Assembly: GCF_000390185.1 (NCBI RefSeq) | Contig: NZ_AQHR01000007.1 | Span: 1-64,000 of the forward strand | Direction of reading: 5' to 3' | DNA: 64,000 nucleotides | Source: Lunatimonas lonarensis | GTDB taxonomy: Bacteria > Bacteroidota > Bacteroidia > Cytophagales > Cyclobacteriaceae | Shown here: piece after piece, positions 26,220 to 34,668 of the stretch | Position numbering within the stretch: position 1 is the first letter of the stretch | Layout of the letters: every line of letters starts with the position of its first letter | Translations under genes and position numbers: made by a program | Notes under the pieces: model-generated | The model's database searches: none | What the model was told of the DNA's origin: nothing | What the model saw: only the letters and a program-made list of their open reading frames with translations

Positions 26220-26972
26220 ATGAAGCAACCAATTCAAGGATTTAGACCCAAAATGTTACTTCTAATGCTGTCTTTTTTTTCTGTTCAGCTTCTTTACGCG
26301 CAGGCTGGTCCAAACCTCGGCACTACGGCCAGAACCATGAATCAGGCCATACAGGCAATGGAGGAAGGAAAATTTGAAACTGCCAATGGGCTATTTCGCC
26401 AAATCGTACAAAGTAACGTACCCATCCCACCGGAAATGCCGTTTTTCTTTGCCAAGACGTTGTATGAATTGGGTCAGTACAGCAACAGTGAGAACTTCCT
26501 GCAAAAATACCTGGACCTGAACGGCTTCAGTGGCGAACACTACCAACAGGCAAAAGCGCTTCAAGAAAAGCTAAAAATTCCCCTTTCGCAGATAAAGGAA
26601 TGCTCACTGTGCGATAGATTGGGCTATCGCCTGCATACCTGCGAAACCTGCTTGGGTGAGCGGGTCATCGAACAAGACTGCGGGCTGTGCAAACTAACCG
26701 GTATCGTCGGGTGTAGCCGCTGCGCGGGCAAAGGAGTGGTTACCAAAAAGAATGTCTTCAACATTGTGGAATACTACGATTGCGAACGCTGTGAGACTAC
26801 CGGCCGGCTAACCTGTCCACGCTGCGAGGGAACCAAAGTCGAACACGGTGACTGTAACACCTGCAAGGGAACCGGCCAAATAACGTCCAGTAACCTTTGC
26901 GATCATACAAAGAATGATGGATTGACTTATAGTCAATCCATTAGAACATCGTTTAGGATTATCGGCCATTAA
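26220..26972 (+). CDS. Exported TPR protein with DnaJ-type zinc-finger repeats
   Basis: A 250-residue protein with a Sec signal peptide (hydrophobic run ending LLYAQ). The ATG at 26220 gives this signal; longer readings add an implausible basic leader. Residues about 35-125 form TPR-like helices (AMEEGKFETANGLFRQI, then FFAKTLYELGQYSNSENFL). The C-terminal part holds seven CxxC pairs (CSLC, CETC, CGLC, CSRC, CERC, CPRC, CNTC) with CxGxG-like spacing, as in the DnaJ cysteine-rich zinc-binding domain. No J domain is present. A secreted zinc-finger of this kind suggests an envelope chaperone or disulfide-related role, which is inference. A perfect inverted repeat lies in its last codons. Confidence 0.8.
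   Translation: MKQPIQGFRPKMLLLMLSFFSVQLLYAQAGPNLGTTARTMNQAIQAMEEGKFETANGLFRQIVQSNVPIPPEMPFFFAKTLYELGQYSNSENFLQKYLDLNGFSGEHYQQAKALQEKLKIPLSQIKECSLCDRLGYRLHTCETCLGERVIEQDCGLCKLTGIVGCSRCAGKGVVTKKNVFNIVEYYDCERCETTGRLTCPRCEGTKVEHGDCNTCKGTGQITSSNLCDHTKNDGLTYSQSIRTSFRIIGH
26919..26939. repeat. Perfect inverted repeat in the end of the TPR/zinc-finger gene
   Basis: GGATTGACT-TAT-AGTCAATCC, nine paired bases with a three-base loop, inside the last dozen codons. No T-run follows, so it is not a standard terminator. It could be a protein-binding site or an RNA-stability hairpin. Confidence 0.5.
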
Positions 26973-27023
26973 CCAAATCATCCACTTTATGTATATACCG
27001 GATATCTCCGAAAAATAACGCAT

Positions 27024-27052
27024 AAAAAAGGCTGCCCTTTTCAGACAGCCTC
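27024..27052 (-). terminator. Terminator of the dapD-TPR lipoprotein operon
   Basis: On the minus strand AGGCTG and CAGCCT pair across an 11-base loop and are followed by six T residues. It sits about 45 bases past the lipoprotein stop. Confidence 0.75.
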
Positions 27053-27096
27053 CTTTGTTCACTAGCCAAGCCATCTCGTCAAAGTATTCCTACAAT

Positions 27097-27699
27097 TTAG
27101 GAACAGTAGTTTGCCAATGCATCGTTGGCAACTTCAAAATTAAGTTGAACAGCTTTCCTCAAATCATTACAGGCCTGCTGCTTCTTGTCAGTTGCCTGAT
27201 GCAGCATCCCCCGGTAATAATAATATTGTCCATTCTCGGGACTCATCTTGATTGCCGCATTGTATTCCCTCAAGGCTTCCTTCACATTTCCCAATTGGTG
27301 CATGGCACGGCCCTTCATAAAATAGGCAGTAGAAGGTGCGCCGGAAATTGACACGGCATTGTCCGCATACATTAGCGCCAATTCATGGTTTCTCTTCTTA
27401 TGGTAAAGATTTGAAAGGCTTAGTAGGATCTGCGTATTCTTCGTATCGGCTTCCAATGCCGCCTTGAATCTAACCTCCGCTTCGTCCAACTTACCGAGTT
27501 CCTCAAATGCCCTACCCTGATTATACAGTGCTTTGACATTTTTCGGCTTCGTTACCAAGAACTTATCATAGGCCCTTATGGCGTCCTCATACTGCTCATT
27601 CTGAAAGTAGGCATCACCCTGGGAAGAACCACTACCTCCACATGCGTATAATACAGCGATAGAAACTACAATTGTAATCAGGTTTTTTAATAGGTACAT
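27097..27699 (-). CDS. TPR-repeat lipoprotein
   Basis: A 200-residue lipoprotein with lipobox VLYAC (Cys20). The mature part is a chain of about four to five tetratricopeptide repeats, for example YEDAIRAYDKFLVTKP near 37, LDEAEVRFKAALEADT near 71, and VKEALREYNAAIKMSP near 139. TPR lipoproteins scaffold protein complexes in the envelope, and its partner is unknown. It starts 14 bases behind the dapD stop and ends in a hairpin terminator, so it is probably co-transcribed with dapD. Confidence 0.88.
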   Translation of the reverse strand: MYLLKNLITIVVSIAVLYACGGSGSSQGDAYFQNEQYEDAIRAYDKFLVTKPKNVKALYNQGRAFEELGKLDEAEVRFKAALEADTKNTQILLSLSNLYHKKRNHELALMYADNAVSISGAPSTAYFMKGRAMHQLGNVKEALREYNAAIKMSPENGQYYYYRGMLHQATDKKQQACNDLRKAVQLNFEVANDALANYCS

Positions 27700-27713
27700 A
27701 AATAATTGTTTGG

Positions 27714-28529
27714 TTAAACTGCCACATTGTTTTCCCGGAGGGCATCGTTCAGGGAAGTTTTGAGGTCAGTAGAGGCTTTCCGCTGTCCGATTATCAACGC
27801 ACAGGGTACCTGATAGTCGCCGGCTGGGAAGCTTTTTGTGATGGAACCAGGAATAACTACCGAACGATCCGGAACATATCCCCTGTATTCTTTCGCTTCA
27901 CCGCCCGTCACATCAATAATCTTGGAACTAGCCGTAAGTGTAACCCCGGCACCGATTACTGCTTCTTTACCAATTCTGACACCCTCCACGATGATGGCCC
28001 TCGAACCGATAAACGCGCCATCTTCTACAACAACGGGAGAAGCTTGGATTGGTTCCAATACACCGCCTATTCCTACACCCCCACTTAGGTGGACGTTTTT
28101 TCCAATTTGGGCGCAGGAACCAACCGTGGCCCACGTGTCGACCATGGTACCACTGTCCACATATGCACCGATGTTCACGTACGAAGGCATCATCACCACA
28201 CCTTTAGCAAGAAACGAGCCATATCTTGCGACCGCATGCGGAACTACCCTTACACCTTGCTTGGCATAATTGGTCTTGAGTGCCATTTTATCGTGAAACT
28301 CAAACGGCCCAACTTCAATGGTGTGCATTTTCTGAATCGGAAAATATAGAATTACAGCCTTTTTGATCCAGTCGTTAACCTTCCAGCTACCATCTGTCTC
28401 GGGCTGTGCCACCCGTACCGACCCGTTGTCCAGATCGGCGATTACTGTTTTGATGGCTATCTGCACATCTTTCTCATTCAACAATTCCCGGTTTTCCCAA
28501 GCACTTTCGATGATGTTCTGTAATTCCAT
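27714..28529 (-). CDS. dapD: Tetrahydrodipicolinate N-succinyltransferase (DapD)
   Basis: Transfers succinyl from succinyl-CoA to tetrahydrodipicolinate in lysine and meso-diaminopimelate synthesis. The 271-residue protein has the N-terminal helical part, then left-handed beta-helix hexapeptide repeats from about residue 105 to 215 (YVNIGAYVDSGTMVDTWATV, then AFIGSRAIIVEGVRIG). The family segment GSCAQIGKNVHLSGGVGIGG near 145 is present. Length equals the usual 270-280. The ATG follows an AT-rich intergenic stretch shared with the divergent glycosyltransferase gene. Confidence 0.95.
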   Translation of the reverse strand: MELQNIIESAWENRELLNEKDVQIAIKTVIADLDNGSVRVAQPETDGSWKVNDWIKKAVILYFPIQKMHTIEVGPFEFHDKMALKTNYAKQGVRVVPHAVARYGSFLAKGVVMMPSYVNIGAYVDSGTMVDTWATVGSCAQIGKNVHLSGGVGIGGVLEPIQASPVVVEDGAFIGSRAIIVEGVRIGKEAVIGAGVTLTASSKIIDVTGGEAKEYRGYVPDRSVVIPGSITKSFPAGDYQVPCALIIGQRKASTDLKTSLNDALRENNVAV

Positions 28530-28662
28530 AAACGTTTTATGTTGATACTTAAATTTTTAACTAATTTTAGCCTTTGCATACTTTGGGCAGGCACCTTGAA
28601 ACCGTCGTCAAATGCCACCTAACCCGCTGATATGGTATGTTTTGTTTCCCCACTTGGCAGAA

Positions 28663-29787
28663 ATGGCTGAAACCAAAAAGATTATCCTTGCATCTGTACT
28701 TAAACCCGTGGACGATCCACGTATGATGTACAAGATGGGGTTTTCAATGCGTGAAACAAATAAATACCGTCTTTACATCCTAGGATTCCCCCCAAAAAAT
28801 CCTTCAATTTTTCCTGAAATTACCGTATCGACCCTATTCGATCGAAGAAGAACCCACCCTTCGCGCCTTTTGGCCGGCTTTCGCCTCCTGCGGCATATTC
28901 TTACCATCCGTCCACAGATCGTAATCGTTACCACCTATGAGCTACTCCCAGCACTGATAGTCGCAAAATGGCTGCACACATTCAAAGCCGTTTACGATGT
29001 GCAGGAAGACTATTCCCAAAATATACTCTTCAATAAGACGATGCCAACGCTTGTTCGCAAGCCTGCTGCGTCCTTCGTGAAAAGCATTGAATACATAGCC
29101 ACACCTTGGATCGACTGGTACTTGTTGGCAGAACAATGCTATCGGGCTACCATCCCTAAACCAGAGCGAAGTACGCTTTTGGAAAACAAATACCAGGGTA
29201 AAATCATCCCTAAAGGTCCCTTAATGGTGAGCAGGGCAAAGGGGATCCATTTTGTCATCGTGGGGACACTTTCCGAAGTTTTTGGCGTATTGGATGCCGT
29301 CAAGTGGTTTAAGAACCTTGTTCAGGCCGAACCTCAGCATACCCTTGAAATCAGGGGCCACTGTCCGCTTGCCAGTTTGCGAAAAAGACTGCTGGAACTC
29401 ACCGGCGATTGTCCTCAGATCACGCTCGATGCGTCGCCCGTTCCCGTAACCCATAGGCTGTTTGACCACGCTGTTGATAAGGCAGGTGCATGGCTTATGC
29501 CCTATCAGCTCACGGACAGTATTCGGGATAAAATGCCTACCAAGTTGTTTGACGCGATGGCAAGGGGCATTCCCGTCTTGATTACACCCAATCCACTTTG
29601 GGAGGATTTTATCAGCCGGTATCCGGGAGGGATCGGTGTTGATTTTACAGACAGGTCCGAACCTCAACGCGTGGTGGAAAAGCTGGCGCAGACCTCCTTT
29701 TTCAAACAGGCACCTGGAACAGAGGTAAGCTGGGACTCCGAGAAAGACAAGCTCATTCATGTTATAGAAGAGCTTTCAAAAGTCTGA
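28663..29787 (+). CDS. GT4-like glycosyltransferase
   Basis: A 374-residue GT-B fold glycosyltransferase homologue. The ATG at 28663 (MAETKKIILASVLKPVDD) gives the usual beta-strand start; an upstream ATG would add 17 unlikely residues. Visible landmarks are the N-terminal acceptor-domain segment IVIVTTYELLPALI near 86-99, and a C-terminal donor domain with WLMPYQLTDSIRDKMPTKLFDAMARGIPVL near 282, the equivalent of the nucleotide-sugar-binding E-x7-E region of GT4. No membrane segment is seen. Acceptor and donor are unknown. It stands alone, divergent from dapD. Confidence 0.8.
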   Translation: MAETKKIILASVLKPVDDPRMMYKMGFSMRETNKYRLYILGFPPKNPSIFPEITVSTLFDRRRTHPSRLLAGFRLLRHILTIRPQIVIVTTYELLPALIVAKWLHTFKAVYDVQEDYSQNILFNKTMPTLVRKPAASFVKSIEYIATPWIDWYLLAEQCYRATIPKPERSTLLENKYQGKIIPKGPLMVSRAKGIHFVIVGTLSEVFGVLDAVKWFKNLVQAEPQHTLEIRGHCPLASLRKRLLELTGDCPQITLDASPVPVTHRLFDHAVDKAGAWLMPYQLTDSIRDKMPTKLFDAMARGIPVLITPNPLWEDFISRYPGGIGVDFTDRSEPQRVVEKLAQTSFFKQAPGTEVSWDSEKDKLIHVIEELSKV

Positions 29788-29883
29788 CAAACCCCGTTTG
29801 TATTTTTCCAAGAAACCCCCAGAATGGTGAAATACCCGTTTTTGTTGTTCTAATATATCTGTATTTCAATAATTTAAGTATTT

Positions 29884-29899
29884 TTTAGCCATGACTAAA
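29884..29899. promoter_or_regulatory. Upstream operator copy TTTAG-N6-CTAAA
   Basis: TTTAGCCATGACTAAA is a 16-base near-palindrome with only one non-matching pair, centred on CATG. Its arms equal those of the second copy about 100 bases downstream. A further TTTAG half-site lies about 20 bases to the right. Position before a DtxR/MntR-type gene suggests binding by that regulator. Confidence 0.55.
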
Positions 29900-29982
29900 T
29901 ATATTTTTAGCCAGATATAATATCAAATCCACCAAAAAAACGGAGTTATCCACATCTGTTTTAGGTTCGGTTTAAATATTTA

Positions 29983-29998
29983 TTTAGATTTGCCTAAA
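29983..29998. promoter_or_regulatory. Operator copy overlapping the promoter of the DtxR-type gene
   Basis: TTTAGATTTGCCTAAA has the same TTTAG-N6-CTAAA arms as the upstream copy. Inside it TAGATTTG (29985-29992) fits the Bacteroidota -7 box TAnnTTTG. A repressor bound here would block RNA polymerase, so metal-dependent autorepression is the simple reading. The ATG of the regulator is 11 bases to the right. Confidence 0.6.
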
Positions 29999-30008
29999 TG
30001 ACAAAAAC

Positions 30009-30671
30009 ATGGAATTAACACCTGCGGAAGAAAACTACCTAAAAGGGATATATGGACTGGAGGCTTCTGGAATCAGCCCTATTTCCACCAATGAGCTGGC
30101 GGACTTGATGCAGACGAAACCGGCATCAGTTACCGATATGCTGAAAAAATTGGCCAGAAAGGGCATGATTAGTTATGTGCGCTACCAAGGTGTCCATATC
30201 ACCTCGGCAGGAAAAAAAAAGGCCTTGGAAATAACCCGGCGCAGAAAGCTTTGGGAAGTATTTCTGGTAGAGAAGCTACGTCTGCATTGGGATGAACTGG
30301 CGGGATTGTCAGACGCACTGGAGCATATCTCCTCGCCCCTGCTTATACAGCGAATGGATGAATTTTTGGGATACCCAAAGTTTGATCCTTTTGGAGACCC
30401 CATTCCAAACGAATACGGGGAAATTTCCAGTAAACCCCGGGTACCAGTGCTGGAACTTAAGATCGAGCAAAGCGCCAAAATTATAGCCGTCAGCGACAAC
30501 AGCAGCAGCTTTTTGAAATACCTGGATAAAGCGGGCTTATTTATAGGTGCCAAGGTACTTGTATTGGACAAGGTCGATTTCGACGGCTCCATGGAATTAC
30601 TGGTCGAAAACAAAAAGCGTCTTTTCATTTCAAAAGAGGTGGCAGCAAACATTCTTACCCTACCCTTTTAA
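30009..30671 (+). CDS. DtxR/MntR-family metal-dependent transcriptional regulator
   Basis: A 220-residue regulator. The first 65 residues form a winged helix (AEENYLKGIYGLE, then TNELADLMQTKPASVTDMLKKLARKGMISY with recognition helix near 36-50). Residues about 75-140 fit the metal-binding dimerisation domain (RRRKLWEVFLVEKL with metal-ligand Glu/His candidates such as LSDALEHISS), and the end (about 150-220) resembles a FeoA/SH3-like domain. The metal, Mn or Fe, cannot be decided. Two 16-base near-palindromes lie upstream, one over the likely promoter. No metal transporter gene adjoins it, so its regulon lies elsewhere. Confidence 0.9.
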   Translation: MELTPAEENYLKGIYGLEASGISPISTNELADLMQTKPASVTDMLKKLARKGMISYVRYQGVHITSAGKKKALEITRRRKLWEVFLVEKLRLHWDELAGLSDALEHISSPLLIQRMDEFLGYPKFDPFGDPIPNEYGEISSKPRVPVLELKIEQSAKIIAVSDNSSSFLKYLDKAGLFIGAKVLVLDKVDFDGSMELLVENKKRLFISKEVAANILTLPF

Positions 30672-31055
30672 ACATTGGTTAGTATGATTAAACTTAATTC
30701 AGTTCCATACGCAGGTCAATGCTGCGTCTGTCTAGTGGCACCCCCTGGATAAAAGGCAGGGAGCAGATCAACCAATGGTCAATAAATTAATATTTAGGTC
30801 AAATTATTTATTCAGCTATTATTCAGTACATTAAATATCTGTTACAAAAATTGTCCAGGGGTCAATACCACGCAAGGATAACGGATCTGTCCAAAGAGGA
30901 CAGGCATCTACATTCATGTACGAAGACAAGGAACGTTCCTACCAGATACAAATAAGACCGCTCACTCAGAAGGCAGGGATGCCGCCAAGCAGGTAGCCAA
31001 CGCGGAAAGAACCTTTCCAAATACAAAATCGTTATCTTTCCGTGTAGGGAAAATG
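30672..31055. other. Intergenic region, no gene seen
   Basis: About 380 bases between the DtxR-type gene and the thioredoxin promoter. It contains a perfect short hairpin CTGTCC-AAAGA-GGACAG at 30887-30903 without a T-run. I see no open frame with family features and no RNA gene. Confidence 0.45.
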
Positions 31056-31063
31056 TATATTTG
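31056..31063 (+). promoter_or_regulatory. Bacteroidota -7 box for the thioredoxin-mnmE pair
   Basis: TATATTTG fits TAnnTTTG exactly and lies 31 bases before the ATG at 31095. This supports the later ATG over one inside the box region. The -33 element is weak. Confidence 0.55.
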
Positions 31064-31094
31064 CATTGTTCTTGACCCGAAACCCTTTCTTAAA

Positions 31095-31541
31095 ATGAAA
31101 CAATGGCTTGTTGTATTCCTCCTGGCCTGTAGTGTACAGTTGTCGATGGCCCAGGAAAAAATCAATTGGTATACGTTCGAGGAGGTGATACAGCTTGCCG
31201 AGCAAAACCCCAAAATGATCCTGGTAGATGTGTATACCGACTGGTGTGGCTGGTGCAAAAAAATGGACAAGGAAACGTTCACTGACAAGCAGGTGATTGC
31301 TTACGTGAATGAAAATTTTTATGCCGTCAAATTGAACGCGGAGAACAAGAAAAACAAATTCACCTTTCGTGGCAAAGAATACAGCGAAGAGGATATGGCC
31401 CGTGCAATGCGTGTGCGCTCCTACCCCAACTTTGTCATCATGGACGCTGCGATGGAAAACATAACCCAGCTACCTGGATACCGTGAGGCACGACCCTTTG
31501 TGTCGGCCCTTTCTTCCCTTCTCGATAAATTCAAAAATTAA
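31095..31541 (+). CDS. Exported thioredoxin-fold protein
   Basis: A 148-residue protein with a Sec signal (hydrophobic run ending LSMAQ, residues 5-20) and a thioredoxin fold. The redox motif is WCGWC, Cys51 and Cys54, and a cis-proline segment (SYPNFV) follows near 110. It should act in the periplasm on disulfides. The ATG at 31095 follows a TATATTTG promoter box. Its stop overlaps the mnmE ATG (TAATG), so the two are translationally coupled, though the functional link between a periplasmic redox protein and a tRNA-modifying GTPase is not evident. Confidence 0.88.
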   Translation: MKQWLVVFLLACSVQLSMAQEKINWYTFEEVIQLAEQNPKMILVDVYTDWCGWCKKMDKETFTDKQVIAYVNENFYAVKLNAENKKNKFTFRGKEYSEEDMARAMRVRSYPNFVIMDAAMENITQLPGYREARPFVSALSSLLDKFKN

Positions 31542-32923
31542 TGCTGGACTCCCTAGGAGGCAAACCTGACACCATCGTAGCATTGGCCACTCCGCAGGGG
31601 GTAGGTGCCATCGCAGTGATACGGCTATCGGGTCCGGACGCCATACCGTTGGCCAATCAGGTATTTCACGGAAGGAACCTAACGAAACAAAACAGCCACA
31701 CCATCCATTTTGGGACCATCCGCGACGGAAATCGAATTATCGACGAGGTATTGGTTTCGATTTTTAAGAGTCCAAAATCATTTACAAAAGAAGACGCTGT
31801 GGAGATTTCCACCCATGGATCCTCCTATATCGTAAACAGTGTTATCAAACTGTTGATAAGAAAGGGAGCCCGTCCAGCCAAGCCCGGTGAATTTACCCTA
31901 CGTGCTTTCCTAAATGGACAGTTTGACCTGGCACAGGCCGAAGCAGTGGCCGATTTGATCCATTCCGATTCCGAGGCCTCCCACCAAGCGGCCCTGCATC
32001 AAATGCGGGGAGGTTTCAGCAGCGAAATAAAGGTACTGCGTGAGCAGCTGATCCATTTCGCCTCGATGATTGAACTGGAGCTGGATTTCACCGAAGAAGA
32101 TGTGGAATTTGCCAGCAGGCCCGACCTTCGGATACTGGTGGAACGATTGCTGCGGGTGATAGAGCAATTGATTGGCAGTTTTGACCTGGGCAATGTGATC
32201 AAAAATGGAGTGCCCACCGTGATCGCAGGCAAGCCCAACGCAGGCAAATCTACTCTGCTGAATGCGTTGTTAAATGAAGAAAAGGCCATTGTCTCTGATA
32301 TCGCCGGTACCACTCGCGATTTTATTGAAGATGAAATAAATATTGGTGGGGTGATTTTTCGCTTTATCGACACGGCGGGTCTACGGGAGACTACGGATAC
32401 CATAGAGGCGATCGGGGTAAGCCGTACCCAAGAGAAAATGAAGACCGCCTCCCTAATCCTTTATATGTTCGATTTGGGCGACACGGATATGGTCGAAATC
32501 AATAGGGACATTAACAAACTAGAAAATCTAGGTGTACCCTTTCTTAAAGTGGCTAATAAAGTAGACAAGGCCAAAACTCAATTTATCAGTGAGTTAAAGG
32601 ATATGTTTCCGGACACTATTTTTATCTCCGCGGGCAATAGGGAAAACCTGGAGGGACTGAAAAGCCGTATCCTTGAATTGGTAAATTTGGACAAGTTCAA
32701 AACAGGTAATACCGTGGTGACCAACATCCGCCACTACGATGCACTGGTCAATACCCGGCAATCCCTACTCGATGTGTTGGAAGGCTTGGACAACGAGGTG
32801 ACCAACGATTTTCTGGCCATGGACATACGCCGTTCCCTGCATTTCCTCGGTGAGATTACCGGTGAGATCACTACAGATGATCTATTGGCCAATATTTTCA
32901 GTAAGTTCTGCATCGGGAAGTAA
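31541..32923 (+). CDS. mnmE: tRNA uridine modification GTPase MnmE
   Basis: With MnmG it modifies the wobble uridine of tRNAs to 5-carboxymethylaminomethyluridine. The 460-residue protein has the N-terminal tetrahydrofolate-binding domain (DTIVALATPQGVGAIAVIRLSG at the start), the inserted G domain with GKPNAGKST near 228, the GTTRD switch, DTAGLRE and NKVD, and the terminal helical domain ending in the invariant FCIGK, with the functional Cys457. It is complete. A decayed mobile island begins directly behind its stop, which matters because the 3' end of mnmE/trmE is a known integration target for SGI1-type islands in Gammaproteobacteria. Confidence 0.97.
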   Translation: MLDSLGGKPDTIVALATPQGVGAIAVIRLSGPDAIPLANQVFHGRNLTKQNSHTIHFGTIRDGNRIIDEVLVSIFKSPKSFTKEDAVEISTHGSSYIVNSVIKLLIRKGARPAKPGEFTLRAFLNGQFDLAQAEAVADLIHSDSEASHQAALHQMRGGFSSEIKVLREQLIHFASMIELELDFTEEDVEFASRPDLRILVERLLRVIEQLIGSFDLGNVIKNGVPTVIAGKPNAGKSTLLNALLNEEKAIVSDIAGTTRDFIEDEINIGGVIFRFIDTAGLRETTDTIEAIGVSRTQEKMKTASLILYMFDLGDTDMVEINRDINKLENLGVPFLKVANKVDKAKTQFISELKDMFPDTIFISAGNRENLEGLKSRILELVNLDKFKTGNTVVTNIRHYDALVNTRQSLLDVLEGLDNEVTNDFLAMDIRRSLHFLGEITGEITTDDLLANIFSKFCIGK

Positions 32924-32927
32924 CGGG

Positions 32928-33000
32928 GTTGATTTTGTTTGATTCTGCTTGAATTAGGCGGTTTTCAACCCGTTTAAGCTCACTCTAGTTGATTGTGTTT
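32928..33000. repeat. Direct repeat pair behind mnmE
   Basis: GTTGATTTTGTTT (32928-32940) and GTTGATTGTGTTT (32988-33000) match at 12 of 13 positions and begin 60 bases apart, just behind the mnmE stop and before the dead integrase. They could be arm- or core-type integrase sites, or chance in AT-rich sequence. Confidence 0.35.
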
Positions 33001-33025
33001 TACCCAAATTTGTTGCTTATTTGTT

Positions 33026-33124
33026 GGTGACTATTGCGGCGAAGAATTCATCGCCAAGACCCTTTACACCAGGTACTGTTCCCACCAATGTACCCAAGTA
33101 GACCATCAAAACCTTTCTCGACCT
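33026..33124 (+). pseudogene. Zinc-ribbon N-terminus fragment of an HTH mobile-element protein
   Basis: About 33 codons reading GDYCGEEFIAKTLYTRYCSHQC, which resembles the N-terminal zinc ribbon of helix-turn-helix proteins carried by Bacteroidota mobile elements. The first expected cysteine and the whole HTH part are missing, and the frame runs straight into the integrase start. I take it as a deletion remnant. Family resemblance is from memory of the motif only. Confidence 0.5.
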
Positions 33125-33611
33125 ATGAAAATCACTCTAAGGCAACGCCTGAAGGGTAGCAAAATCGCCCTGTACATCTGACATTTGAGAATATTTCCGT
33201 TGGGTTTGTCGAAGGGTTCAAGAAGTACCTCCACAACGCAAAGAAATCGGATGGCACCCCGCTTGCAGAAAATTCGAAAGCCTCCTATTTCAACAAGTTC
33301 CTGGCAGTGTTGAAACAGGCCAAGCTCGACGGAATCATCCAGACGAACCCGGGAGAGAGAGTTACCCCTGTAAAGCAGGAGGAGACCAAGCGGGAATTTC
33401 AAGAAATCTGTCGTTCCATTCAGCAAGGCATACCCATGCTACCCTACAACTTTCCCAGGGAACTGATATTTTTACTGTCAGCAAGTTGCTGGGGCACAAA
33501 TCATTGAAGACCACCCAGATCTACGCCAAAGTCATGGACCAGAACAAAGTGGAGGCAGTAAATAGAATTCAGCTGAAAAGCCTACCAAGCACCGATGGAG
33601 AAAAACGATAA
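33125..33611 (+). pseudogene. Broken tyrosine recombinase (phage-type integrase)
   Basis: Three pieces of one integrase lie in three different frames. The arm-DNA-binding start MKITLRQRLKGSKIALYI at 33125-33178 ends in a stop. The core-binding SAM-like domain (LTFENISVGFVEGFKKYL, to KQEETKREF) covers about 33178-33405. The C-terminal catalytic piece (THATLQLSQGTDIFTVSKLLGHKS, then LKTTQIYAKV with the tyrosine nucleophile) covers about 33432-33611. Large parts are deleted between pieces, including the region of the first catalytic Arg. Intact relatives are about 400 residues. It cannot be active. Confidence 0.85.
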
Positions 33612-33960
33612 GGTTGAAAAACTGTGCGGAGATTTTGTACTGTTCCTTAAAAAGCTCAGGATCAAAGGCGGTACAGGGCGACAATACGTTTGCCATCATT
33701 CAATAATTTCGACCAATGGTATTTTCGCCAGGGAGCTTCTGGAATCGACGATCCTTTTGAAAGGGTTGACAATGAGGCAAGAGTTGATCTCGTATATCTT
33801 AAGGTTCGGCGAACCGTCTGTATGGCTGCGGGAAGCTCAGCGAATCAAACGTTTTGAGGAAGAAGCCCTGTCGGTCATAACATTGCTAAAAGATCAACCA
33901 AGTGAGGCTCCTTTTCAGCTGGCCATATTGTGTTCAGCTCAAAGAACAGCTTTCTCGCCC
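33595..33960 (+). pseudogene. Unrecognised relic behind the integrase
   Basis: An ATG at 33595 overlaps the end of the integrase remnant and opens a frame (MEKNDKVEKLCGDFVLFLKK) that drifts into low-likelihood protein within about 100 codons. Another frame across 33690-33850 reads PSFNNFDQWYFRQG and similar, suggesting one or more frameshifts. I could not assign a family. It is most likely part of the decayed island. Confidence 0.35.
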
Positions 33961-34018
33961 TTCTTAACCTCGTGGAGGAACTCGGCATCGTGCACTCCGA
34001 AAATAACCCTCAAATGTA

Positions 34019-34228
34019 CTGGAGGTCGACGAGGCTGCGGATTTGTTGAAATGTACAAAAGGAACCCTCTACCAGCGGACATCCAAGGGAATTGTCCCGC
34101 TCTACAAAAGAGGGAGAAAGTTGTATTTCAGCAAGACAGAACTTGAGTCTTGGGCGTTGGATCCCAAACATAGGTTCGGTACTTTAGAGGAGCTTGAGCA
34201 GCGTGGGCTAAAGTATTGCACAAATTGA
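34019..34228 (+). pseudogene. Excisionase/HTH-17-like fragment
   Basis: About 69 codons that read as the DNA-binding domain of an excisionase-type HTH protein: EVDEAADLLKCTKGTLYQRTSKG, then VPLYKRGRKLYFSKTELESW. The frame has no ATG or GTG at a sensible place because a stop lies five codons before (34004), while the likely N-terminal part (LLNLVEELGIVHSENNP) runs in another frame immediately upstream. A frameshift near 34012 has therefore separated the two parts. Translation from an internal TTG at 34043 is conceivable but would cut the HTH. Confidence 0.6.
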
Positions 34229-34370
34229 CAACACCTAACAGCCTGTAGGACAAATACAAATAACACCACCGACGGAAATGACAATTCCAGGATCCATTCT
34301 GAAAACGGGTCTCCTCGTTCCACCCTCACCTTTGGATCCTACAGAGTTTAAACGAACGGGATTTAAATCA

Positions 34371-34398
34371 AGCCTCACCCTTCCGGTGGGGCTTTTTC
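34371..34398 (+). terminator. Hairpin terminator within the decayed island
   Basis: AGCCTCACC / GGTGGGGCT with one T-G wobble and a five-base loop, followed by TTTTC. It probably ended the excisionase-type transcript. From here to 34668 I see no readable gene. Confidence 0.65.
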
Positions 34399-34668
34399 TG
34401 TTTTCAAATCGCTGGCATTTTCCAGCCAAACGCATCTCTTAGCCAACCGAAAGTTTTTACCGGCACGGGCAACGCTTGGTTGGGCAAGGGAACGGGACCA
34501 CAAGGGGCGGATGCTGTGGAGGTTAGCTGTGTTCCACCCGAAAACCGGAGTCAATTTTGGGGAACGTCACGTTAGACCACCACCATAGGGAAGCCCTACC
34601 CGCATAAACCATCAGTGGCGGACGAACCCCATGGCCGGTTCCAAAAGCCAGCAACACGAAAAAGACCT

